Below are positions 1-5,778 of a stretch of DNA of 7,110 nucleotides, in pieces. How positions within the stretch are numbered: position 1 is the stretch's first letter; each line of letters begins with the position of its first letter. The position numbers were made by a program, and so were the translations under genes. The DNA comes from UBA6136 sp964344495 (lineage in GTDB: Bacteria; Pseudomonadota; Gammaproteobacteria; Methylococcales; Methylococcaceae). The notes below the pieces were generated by a model. It did no database searches, had not been told where the DNA came from, and worked only from the letters and a program-made list of their open reading frames with translations. The DNA lies in contig CAYFNI010000107.1 of assembly GCA_964344495.1 (NCBI GenBank), forward strand, positions 1 to 7,110. The letters run 5' to 3'.

Positions 1-2040
1 GGTCGTCTGAACGTGCTGGTCAATATCCTCGGCAAAAAGCCGCGCTCGCTGTTTCAGGAATTCGAGGGCACGGCCACTGCCTCACCCTTGGCCAGCGCCG
101 GGGATGTCAAATACCACATGGGCTTTTCTTCCAACGTCCTGACTCGCAGCGGACCGGTCCATACCTCGCTGGCCTTCAATCCTTCGCATCTGGAAATCAT
201 TGACCCCGTGGTCGAGGGGTCGGTGCGTGCCCGTCAGGACCGTCGCCCGGGTGGCGGTGAGGATGAAGTCATTCCGGTACTGATTCATGGCGATGCGGCG
301 TTTGCCGGGCAGGGCGTGGTCATGGAAACGCTCAACATGGCCGAAACCCGCGCCTTTACGACCGGCGGCACGCTGCATATCGTGATCAACAACCAGATCG
401 GGTTCACGACCAGCAATCCGTTCGATGCCCGTTCGACGCTGTATTGCACCGATGTTGCCAACATGGTTCAGGCGCCGGTGTTTCACGTCAATGGCGACGA
501 CCCCGAAGCCGTTTTGTTCGTCACCCGGCTGGCGGTCGATTACCGCATGAAATTCAAGCGCGATGTCGTGATCGACCTGCTCTGCTACCGCCGCCACGGG
601 CACAACGAGGCCGATGAGCCGGCCGTGACCCAGCCGGCCATGTACCGCTTCATTCGCCAGCAGGCGTCGGTTCGCCAGCAGTATGCCGACAGATTGGTGG
701 CCGCCGGCATCCTGTCGCGCGATGAGGAAAAGCGGCTTGAGACCGACTATCAGGCGGCGCTCAACCGCGACGACCTTGTGTCCCGTCCGGTGGTCGATGA
801 AAACCTGAGCTATCCCAAGCCGTCGTGGGACCGCTATCTGAACCGTGACTGGACGGTGCCCTATGACGGTCGCTCGACCGTCGCAGAGTTGCAGGCGCTG
901 GCTGGCGAGATGCTGAATTTGCCGACCGGTTTCCATTTGCACCCCCGCACCGAGGCGATTCTGACCCAGCGCCAGGCGATGGCGGCCGGAGAGGTGCCGA
1001 TGGACTGGGGATTTGCCGAGACGCTTGCGTATGCCACGTTGCTCAAGCACGGCTTTCCGATCCGCATCAGCGGTCAGGATGTGGGACGTGGCACCTTCTT
1101 TCACCGGCAGGCCATCCTGTATGACCAGAACACCAGTGCGCCGCACATTCCGTTGCAGCATCTGGCTCCACCCGCGGCTGCGTTCCAGATTTACGACTCG
1201 CTGCTATCGGAAGAAGGGGTACTGGGCTTTGAATACGGCTACGCCAGTTCGGCGCCCGAGGTGCTTGTGATCTGGGAAGCGCAGTTCGGCGATTTTGCCA
1301 ACAATGCCCAGGTCGTGATCGATCAGTTCATCGCCTCTGGCGAGAGCAAGTGGGGCCGGCTGTGCGGGTTGACGCTGTTCCTGCCACACGGGTATGAGGG
1401 GCAGGGGCCGGAGCATTCCTCGGCGCGGATCGAACGCTATCTGCAGTCCTGCGCCGACCACAACATGCAGGTCTGCATTCCGACTACGCCGGCCCAGATG
1501 TTCCATCTCCTGCGCCGGCAGATGCTGCGCCCGTACCGGCGACCGTTGATCGTGATGACGCCCAAGAGCCTGTTGCGCCACAAGCTGGCGGTGTCTTCGC
1601 TGGAAGACCTGTGCGAGAACGGGTACCAACCCGTCATCGGCGAGTGTGATGCCCACGACCCGCATGCGGTGACACGGGTCATTCTGTGCGCCGGCAAGGT
1701 CTACTACGATGTGCTTGAGGCACGCCGCAAGGCGGGCCTCGGGCAGGTCGCGATCATTCGCATCGAACAGCTGTACCCCTTTCCGGAACAGGCGCTGGCG
1801 GACGAACTTGCCCGTTACCCTCAGGCACGAGAACTGGTATGGTGTCAGGAAGAGCCTGAAAATCAGGGCGCCTGGCATCAGATCAAGCACCGGTTCACGG
1901 GCCATCTGATGCATGGATTGACCCTGAGCTATGCCGGTCGGCCCCTGTGTCCGGCCCCGGCGGTGGGGCAGTTCCATCGCCACATTGAGCAACAGAAGCA
2001 GGTTGTGGACGATGCCCTGTTCGGTGTCGGCAACCCCTGA
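1..2040 (+). CDS. sucA: 2-oxoglutarate dehydrogenase E1 component, 5'-truncated by window edge
   Basis: This is the thiamine-diphosphate-dependent E1 subunit of the cytoplasmic 2-oxoglutarate dehydrogenase complex. It decarboxylates 2-oxoglutarate and passes the succinyl group to the lipoyl arm of SucB. The frame is open from base 1 and begins GRLNVLVNILGKKP, the segment that follows the conserved HR of this family. About 260 N-terminal residues are therefore outside the window; 679 are present, against about 930 for the whole protein. Visible landmarks are the ThDP/Mg site (IHGDAAFAGQG near fragment residue 96, then VINNQIGFTTSNP), CYRRHGHNEADEP, SGQDVGRGTFFHR, WEAQFGDFANNAQVVIDQFI, LPHGYEGQGPEHSSAR, and the C-terminal WCQEEPENQGAW and YAGRP. 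Similarity to E. coli SucA runs to the end, with no frameshift seen. The stop lies 17 bp before sucB, as expected for one operon. The GTG at 13 is internal, not a start. Confidence 0.97.
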   Translation, partial: GRLNVLVNILGKKPRSLFQEFEGTATASPLASAGDVKYHMGFSSNVLTRSGPVHTSLAFNPSHLEIIDPVVEGSVRARQDRRPGGGEDEVIPVLIHGDAAFAGQGVVMETLNMAETRAFTTGGTLHIVINNQIGFTTSNPFDARSTLYCTDVANMVQAPVFHVNGDDPEAVLFVTRLAVDYRMKFKRDVVIDLLCYRRHGHNEADEPAVTQPAMYRFIRQQASVRQQYADRLVAAGILSRDEEKRLETDYQAALNRDDLVSRPVVDENLSYPKPSWDRYLNRDWTVPYDGRSTVAELQALAGEMLNLPTGFHLHPRTEAILTQRQAMAAGEVPMDWGFAETLAYATLLKHGFPIRISGQDVGRGTFFHRQAILYDQNTSAPHIPLQHLAPPAAAFQIYDSLLSEEGVLGFEYGYASSAPEVLVIWEAQFGDFANNAQVVIDQFIASGESKWGRLCGLTLFLPHGYEGQGPEHSSARIERYLQSCADHNMQVCIPTTPAQMFHLLRRQMLRPYRRPLIVMTPKSLLRHKLAVSSLEDLCENGYQPVIGECDAHDPHAVTRVILCAGKVYYDVLEARRKAGLGQVAIIRIEQLYPFPEQALADELARYPQARELVWCQEEPENQGAWHQIKHRFTGHLMHGLTLSYAGRPLCPAPAVGQFHRHIEQQKQVVDDALFGVGNP

Positions 2041-2046
2041 GGACAG

Positions 2047-2060
2047 CGGAATTCCTGATG
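2047..2060 (+). promoter_or_regulatory. Ribosome binding site of sucB
   Basis: CGGA at 2047-2050 sits 7 nt before the ATG of sucB in the short sucA-sucB spacer. A second purine run (GAGGA) overlaps the sucA stop but is too far away to be the main site. The short spacer suggests partial translational coupling. This is only a moderate match to the consensus. Confidence 0.45.
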
Positions 2061-3293
2061 CGTATAGAAGTGTTTGTACCGAACCTGCCGGAATCGGTAA
2101 CCGATGCCACGGTGCTTGACTGGCACTTTGCCGTCGGTGATGCCGTGAGCCAGGATGCCCATCTGCTTGACCTTGAAACCGACAAGGTTGTGCTTGAGGT
2201 TCCTGCGCCCAGCGCCGGCGTGCTGCAGGAGATTCGCCATACACGGGGCGATACGGTGTCCAGTGGCGATCTGTTGGCTGTTATTGAGACCGAGGCGGCG
2301 GTCAAGTCGGCGTCGCCCCCTGCGGATGGGCAGCGGTTGCAGAGGGTGGCGGCGGAAACAACCCCTGAACCCGCCACTGCGGCCGCCGCTCTGGTCAATC
2401 AGCCGGTCAGTCCGGCCGTTCGCCGGTTGCTCACCGAGCACCAGCTGAAGCCGGCCGATATCCCGGTCACCGGTCGCATCACCAAGCAGGACGTGCTTGA
2501 CTATCTGGATCAGCGCGCTGCCTCGTCGTCCTCATCGACGCCGGTCGAAACACGCGATCGATCCTCCATGACCGCGCCTCCTGCGGGGGGGCGTCAGGGT
2601 GAACGTCGGGTGCCGATGACGCGGATTCGGTCGCGGATCGCGGAACGGATGCTGGAGGCCCAGCATGCCACCGCCACACTGACGACCTTCAACGAGGTCA
2701 ACCTGCAGAAGATCTTTGATCTGCGCAATCAGCATCGGGCGCAATTCGAACAGACTCATCAGGTGAAACTGGGCCTGATGTCGTTTTTCGTCAAGGCCTC
2801 GGTTGAGGCGCTCAAGCGGTACCCGATCATCAACGCGTCGATTGAGGACGAGGACATCGTCTATCACGACTACTACGACATCGGCATTGCCGTGACCACC
2901 GAGCGGGGGCTGGTTGTGCCGGTCCTGCGCGATGCCGACCGGCTGGGGTTTGCCGAAATCGAAAAAGCCATCAATGAATTTTCCGCGCGGGGGCGGGATG
3001 GCAAGCTGAGCTTCGAGGAACTGACCGGCGGGACCTTCACCATCACCAACGGCGGCATCTTTGGCTCGATGCTGTCCACCCCCATCCTCAACCCGCCGCA
3101 AAGCGCCATTCTCGGCATGCATGCGATCAAGGAGCGGCCGGTTGTCGAGGATGGGCAGATCGTCATACGACCCATCATCTATCTGGCACTGTCCTACGAT
3201 CACCGCATCATCGACGGCCGCGATGCCGTGACTTTCCTCTATACGATCAAGAACCTGCTGGAAGATCCGACCCGGTTGTTGCTGAACGTCTAG
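2058..3293 (+). CDS. sucB: Dihydrolipoyllysine succinyltransferase, E2 of 2-oxoglutarate dehydrogenase
   Basis: This is the E2 core of the 2-oxoglutarate dehydrogenase complex; it transfers succinyl from its lipoyl arm to CoA. The protein has 411 residues, close to the usual 400-410. Domains in order: one lipoyl domain (about 1-78) with the lipoylation lysine K43 in ETDKVVLEV; an Ala/Pro-rich linker; a peripheral subunit (E3)-binding domain (about 115-150, SPAVRRLLTEHQL to GRITKQDVLDYL); a Ser/Gly-rich linker; and the catalytic acetyltransferase domain (about 182-411) with the active-site signature HRIIDGRDAV (H382, D386). The start is the only one giving the standard N-terminus, with GGA about 7 nt upstream and a 17-bp gap from sucA. 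Two oddities: the glycine loop of the E3-binding domain is about three residues short, and the TAG stop overlaps the stop of the convergent gene. No lpd or sucCD follows. Confidence 0.97.
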   Translation: MRIEVFVPNLPESVTDATVLDWHFAVGDAVSQDAHLLDLETDKVVLEVPAPSAGVLQEIRHTRGDTVSSGDLLAVIETEAAVKSASPPADGQRLQRVAAETTPEPATAAAALVNQPVSPAVRRLLTEHQLKPADIPVTGRITKQDVLDYLDQRAASSSSSTPVETRDRSSMTAPPAGGRQGERRVPMTRIRSRIAERMLEAQHATATLTTFNEVNLQKIFDLRNQHRAQFEQTHQVKLGLMSFFVKASVEALKRYPIINASIEDEDIVYHDYYDIGIAVTTERGLVVPVLRDADRLGFAEIEKAINEFSARGRDGKLSFEELTGGTFTITNGGIFGSMLSTPILNPPQSAILGMHAIKERPVVEDGQIVIRPIIYLALSYDHRIIDGRDAVTFLYTIKNLLEDPTRLLLNV

Positions 3294-3550
3294 CCGGTCG
3301 GGCAGGTGGCCCGTTCCAGCGCGGCGATCAAGTCCAATGCCGATTCCCGGTCGCTGCCACATAAATCGGTAGCGGGTTGCAGACTGCTGCAGCACCCCGG
3401 ACGGTCGGGTTGCCCGAACAGGGCGCAACGCTCATCCGCAGTGAGCTGAAAGCACCGCACCCCGGCCGGCTTGCCCTGCGGCATGCCGGGAATCGGGCTG
3501 CTGATCGACGGTGCAATGCAGCAGGCGCCACAGCCCTCCCGACAGTCCAT
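3290..3550 (-). CDS. YkgJ-family cysteine cluster protein
   Basis: This is a small (86-residue) cysteine-rich cytoplasmic protein of the YkgJ / UPF0153 / CxxCxxCC family, thought to bind zinc or an iron-sulfur centre; its reaction is unknown. Ten cysteines are visible: C3, C7, C10, C11 (CREGCGACC), C33, C42, C53, C54, C64 and C83. The family block ISSPIPGMPQGKPAGVRC follows the first cluster, then CALFGQPDRPGCC and a helical tail. The length fits the short members of the family. The start overlaps the stop of the upstream HIT gene by one base (TAATG), with AAGGCGG as Shine-Dalgarno six bases before, so it is the last gene of a queA-HIT-ykgJ operon. Its stop codon lies inside the CTAG that also ends sucB on the other strand. 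The family call is firm; the function is not known. Confidence 0.9.
   Translation of the reverse strand: MDCREGCGACCIAPSISSPIPGMPQGKPAGVRCFQLTADERCALFGQPDRPGCCSSLQPATDLCGSDRESALDLIAALERATCPTG
3299..3313. other. GC-rich hairpin at the sucB / cysteine-cluster gene junction
   Basis: CGGGC-AGGTG-GCCCG forms a perfect 5-bp stem with a 5-nt loop, 6 bp after the sucB stop and inside the last codons of the convergent gene. Because the two genes overlap, any terminator for either must lie inside the other, and this is the nearest hairpin for sucB. No T-run follows on either strand, so it is not a canonical intrinsic terminator. It could be chance in GC-rich coding DNA. Confidence 0.25.
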
Positions 3551-3990
3551 TAACCGCCTTGCGCCGGAACAAAGTCCGGCAGTTGATGCAGATCCAGCCG
3601 CTTCAGCAGCAGCGCTCGCTGATCATCCCGGTAGGGCTCGGGGCTGAACCGACCCCAGACCGGTGCCGGCCAGGCAGCATCGCCGCGGTAGCGTGCGACG
3701 TGGTGAAGATGCAACTGCGGCACCCGATTGCCAATCGCCGCCAGGTTCATTTTGTCCGCTCCCAGCTGGTGTTTCATGTGCCGCGACAGGGCCGAGGATT
3801 CGACGATCAGCTGCAGCTGATCGGACGGCTCAAGTGCATGAATCTCGGTGATGGACGCCCGCTCGGGTACCAGAATCAGCCAGGGATAGCGGGCTTCATT
3901 CATCAGCAGCAAGCGGCTCAGTGGAAAATGGCCCAGCTCAAAGCAATCGGCCGCCAGTTGCGGGTGAAGCTCAAAACAGGGATTTGTCAT
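3550..3990 (-). CDS. HIT-domain protein (histidine triad variant)
   Basis: This 146-residue protein belongs to the HIT superfamily of nucleotide hydrolases and transferases, which act on nucleoside phosphoramidates or dinucleoside polyphosphates; the actual substrate is not deducible. Seen in sequence: an early strand region with LLLMNEARYPWLILVP (28-42), the HIT-fold pattern of a short strand before a helix (EPSDQLQLIVESSALSRHM), then DKMNLAAIGNRVPQLHLHHVARY. The triad reads Q92-L-H94-L-H96-H97, so the first histidine of HxHxH is glutamine, while H94, the usual nucleophile position, is kept. A tail after the motif (AWPAPVWG) is family-like. The start overlaps the queA stop (ATGA, 4 bp) and has GGAG six bases upstream, so it is translationally coupled to queA. 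Placement suggests only co-expression, not a shared pathway. Confidence 0.9.
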   Translation of the reverse strand: MTNPCFELHPQLAADCFELGHFPLSRLLLMNEARYPWLILVPERASITEIHALEPSDQLQLIVESSALSRHMKHQLGADKMNLAAIGNRVPQLHLHHVARYRGDAAWPAPVWGRFSPEPYRDDQRALLLKRLDLHQLPDFVPAQGG

Positions 3991-5012
3991 GCGGCGCTCC
4001 GCCGGTTGAGAAGCATGGCATCGCCATAGCTAAAGAAGCGATACTGCGCTTGCACTGCATGGCGGTAGCCGGCCATGACCGCATCGTAGCCGGCAAACGC
4101 GCAGACCAGCATCAGCAGGGTGGATTCGGGCAGGTGAAAGTTGGTCACCAGCGTATCGACCGTGTGGAATTCAAAGCCGGGGCGGATGAACAGCCGCGTT
4201 TCACCTTCAAAGGCCTCCAGCTGGCCGGAACGGGACGCGGTCTCCAGTGCCCGGACGACCGTCGTGCCCACCGCGACCACCCGCCCGCCCCGGCGCCGGG
4301 TTTCCCGGACGGCCGCCACCGTTGCGTCCGGAACTCTACACACCTCGGCGTGCATGCGGTGCTGATCAAGGTTCTCCACCCGCACCGGGAGAAAGGTACC
4401 GCTGCCCACATGCAGGGTGACAAAGGCCTGATCGACGCCGCGCAGCCGCAGGGTTTCCAGCAGGGTCTGATCGAAATGCAATCCCGCCGTCGGCGCTGCC
4501 ACGGCGCCTTTTGAGCGGGCGAATACGGTCTGGTAGCGTTCATGATCGGCGGCCTCATCCGGACGCGCAATGTAGGGCGGCAACGGGATGTGCCCAACCG
4601 TGTTCAGAACAGTGTCGATGCTGGTGTCGAAGGCCAGCAGGAAAAGATCATCCCGGCGTTCGACGACCCGGCATTCAAAACCGCCATCCAGCATCAGCAG
4701 CGCCCCCGGCTTGGGGGATTTGCTGGCACGCATGTGCACCAGGGCCTCCCGGTCCGACAGCAGCCGTTCGATCAGTATCTCGAGGCGACCGCCGGTGGAT
4801 TTATGGCCATGGAGGCGGGCGGGAATCACGCGCGTGTCATTGAGAATCAGCAGATCACCCGCGCGCAGGAAAGACGGTAGTTCATGGAACCCATGATCGT
4901 GCGGATGGCCCTGCTCATCCAGCCTCAACAACCGGGAGGCGGTCCGATCAGCAAGCGGGGCCTGAGCGATGAGGTCTTCGGGAAGGTCGTAGCTAAAGTC
5001 GCGGGTGTGCAT
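3987..5012 (-). CDS. queA: S-adenosylmethionine:tRNA ribosyltransferase-isomerase
   Basis: QueA transfers and isomerises the ribosyl group of SAM onto preQ1 at the wobble base (position 34) of tRNAs with GUN anticodons, giving epoxyqueuosine. Family blocks are present end to end: DFSYDLPEDLIAQ at the N-terminus, LNDTRVIPARL (57-67), PLPPYIARPDEAADHERYQTVF, AAPTAGLHFDQTLL, HVGSGTFLPVR, GTTVVRALE, TNFHLPESTLLMLVCAFAG and YRFFSYGDAMLL. With the start used here (ATG at 5012) the protein has 341 residues and begins exactly at the conserved N-terminus. An in-frame ATG at 5039 would add MAELVPSAP, which lies outside the conserved region; neither start has a strong Shine-Dalgarno. It is the first gene of the - strand operon and diverges from tRNA-Leu. 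The usual downstream partner tgt is absent and a HIT gene takes that place. Identification is certain; the start is less so. Confidence 0.97.
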   Translation of the reverse strand: MHTRDFSYDLPEDLIAQAPLADRTASRLLRLDEQGHPHDHGFHELPSFLRAGDLLILNDTRVIPARLHGHKSTGGRLEILIERLLSDREALVHMRASKSPKPGALLMLDGGFECRVVERRDDLFLLAFDTSIDTVLNTVGHIPLPPYIARPDEAADHERYQTVFARSKGAVAAPTAGLHFDQTLLETLRLRGVDQAFVTLHVGSGTFLPVRVENLDQHRMHAEVCRVPDATVAAVRETRRRGGRVVAVGTTVVRALETASRSGQLEAFEGETRLFIRPGFEFHTVDTLVTNFHLPESTLLMLVCAFAGYDAVMAGYRHAVQAQYRFFSYGDAMLLNRRSAA

Positions 5013-5079
5013 CGGCGCGGATGGTACCAACTCAGCCATCCGAATGCAGCCCCGCCGGTTCGATTCAGGCGCAGGCGAC

Positions 5080-5119
5080 TGGATTGGCGGGAGTTCAGCC
5101 GATATAATGGCCCGTCACC
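5080..5119 (+). promoter_or_regulatory. Promoter of tRNA-Leu
   Basis: A perfect sigma-70 -10 box, TATAAT, lies at 5103-5108. Seventeen bases upstream is a weak -35 candidate, TGGATT (5080-5085, three of six matches). Transcription would start near 5115, a few bases before the mature tRNA 5' end at 5120. The stretch after the -10 box (GGCCCGTC) is GC-rich, a typical discriminator of stringently controlled stable-RNA promoters; that control is inferred from family knowledge. The queA promoter must lie in the same short divergent gap, but I see no good match on the - strand. Confidence 0.75.
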
Positions 5120-5206
5120 GCCGGAGTGGCGAAACTGGTAGACGCGCCAGACTCAAAATCTGGTTTGGGAAACCAAGTGTCGGTTCGATTCCGACCTCCG
5201 GCACCA
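5120..5206 (+). tRNA. tRNA-Leu (anticodon CAA)
   Basis: An 87-nt class II tRNA. The acceptor stem is GCCGGAG (5120-5126) with CTCCGGC (5196-5202), then discriminator A and an encoded CCA (5204-5206). The anticodon arm is CCAGA (5147-5151), loop CTCAAAA, TCTGG (5159-5163); the anticodon CAA at 5154-5156 reads the Leu codon UUG. The long variable arm (5164-5178, TTGG pairing with CCAA) is the mark of a leucine or serine tRNA, and the anticodon decides leucine. The T arm is GTCGG-TTCGATT-CCGAC (5179-5195). The gene stands alone, divergent from queA, and its 3' end marks a drop in GC content. Only a weak terminator-like stem follows (ACAC 5209-5212 with GTGT 5222-5225, then GGTTT). Confidence 0.98.
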
Positions 5207-5298
5207 TAACACCCTCTTATAGTGTGGTTTACAGATAATCGCTTGTGCTTGTCTGGAGCTTTCACGCCCCACGCAAGAGATAGTGTCGCCATCAAGAA

Positions 5299-5329
5299 CC
5301 ATAAAGTCATCGATTTCACGATTTTATGG
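5299..5329. repeat. Inverted repeat, 10-bp arms
   Basis: CCATAAAGTC (5299-5308) pairs with GATTTTATGG (5320-5329) across an 11-nt loop; nine pairs are Watson-Crick and one is G-T. It lies about 90 bp after tRNA-Leu. No T-run follows on the + strand, so it is not a classic intrinsic terminator. It could be a protein-binding palindrome, an RNA stem or an element end. Confidence 0.5.
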
Positions 5330-5587
5330 GCAGGGTGATGATCTCCTCAGGCTATTCTGAACGCCATCAATAGCACCCCTCATCTTCAAATCCCTGATCA
5401 AGTTCTAGGCTGTGTCGCGCATTTCTGGCAAAGCGGCTCAGACTGCAATCCACGATGGTCTAAAATCACTTGCCATCGTAGGAAGGCACGGAAGCACGAC
5501 GACGCCCCGGACTGTGAGCCATTCCTCACACCCGCGGCGACCAGAGTAATTTTGAGCCGAGTCACTCCGAACGCATTGCTCCTACTA

Positions 5588-5636
5588 GACTGACCTGGCC
5601 TTTGGGAGAGGCTCTATTCAAAAGGTCTAGGTAGTC
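5588..5636. repeat. Imperfect inverted repeat, 16-bp arms
   Basis: GACTGACCTGGCCTTT (5588-5603) against AAAGGTCTAGGTAGTC (5621-5636). The reverse complement of the right arm is GACTACCTAGACCTTT, which matches the left arm with one shifted base and two changes. The loop is 17 nt. It lies between the GC-richer patch and the acyltransferase leader. Role unknown. Confidence 0.45.
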
Positions 5637-5778
5637 AAATCATCTCTGCTTTAACATCCTCAGGTGGTGTTCCTTTTACTCAGCACGCCTAAATCATTTT
5701 TTCTGCATCTCATGGCCTCTGTGATGACTGTCGTAAATTCGTGCCCGTCATCAAGCCAAACACCCCAACCAGCAACTG

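Larger units (their letters stand above)
5207..5778. other. Non-coding, AT-richer stretch after tRNA-Leu; no convincing gene
   Basis: About 570 bp with no gene I can support. Composition is patchy: mostly near 45% GC, but about 57% at 5461-5580, by hand count. Two imperfect inverted repeats are present (5299-5329 and 5588-5636). Two overlapping open frames without good starts exist: 5342-5593 on + (84 codons including the stop) and 5398-5613 on - (72 codons including the stop). I recognise neither translation. The stretch could be an eroded mobile-element remnant or the untranslated leader and promoter region of the acyltransferase. No clear -35/-10 pair was found before 5779. Confidence 0.6.

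Noticed and set aside
82..1161. 359-codon open frame on the - strand under sucA
   Set aside because: Antisense shadow of a conserved gene in GC-rich DNA; the translation resembles no family.
1204..2244. 346-codon open frame on the - strand across the sucA-sucB junction
   Set aside because: Shadow of sucA and sucB, which both have full family conservation.
2532..3428. 298-codon open frame on the - strand under sucB
   Set aside because: Shadow frame; it overlaps the real cysteine-cluster gene in another frame and looks low-complexity.
3921..4514. 197-codon + frame opposite queA
   Set aside because: Antisense shadow of queA, whose motifs are unmistakable.
5005..5238. 77-residue + frame containing RRSGETGRRARLKIWFGKP
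   Set aside because: It is a read-through of the tRNA-Leu gene and the queA leader, not a protein gene.
5095..5319. 74-residue frame on the - strand containing GAGGRNRTDTWFPKPDFESG
   Set aside because: This is the antisense translation of tRNA-Leu, a well-known spurious protein in annotations.
5513..5530. Hairpin TGTGAG / CTCACA with a 6-nt loop
   Set aside because: No T-run follows and nothing nearby needs a terminator; too short to claim a function.
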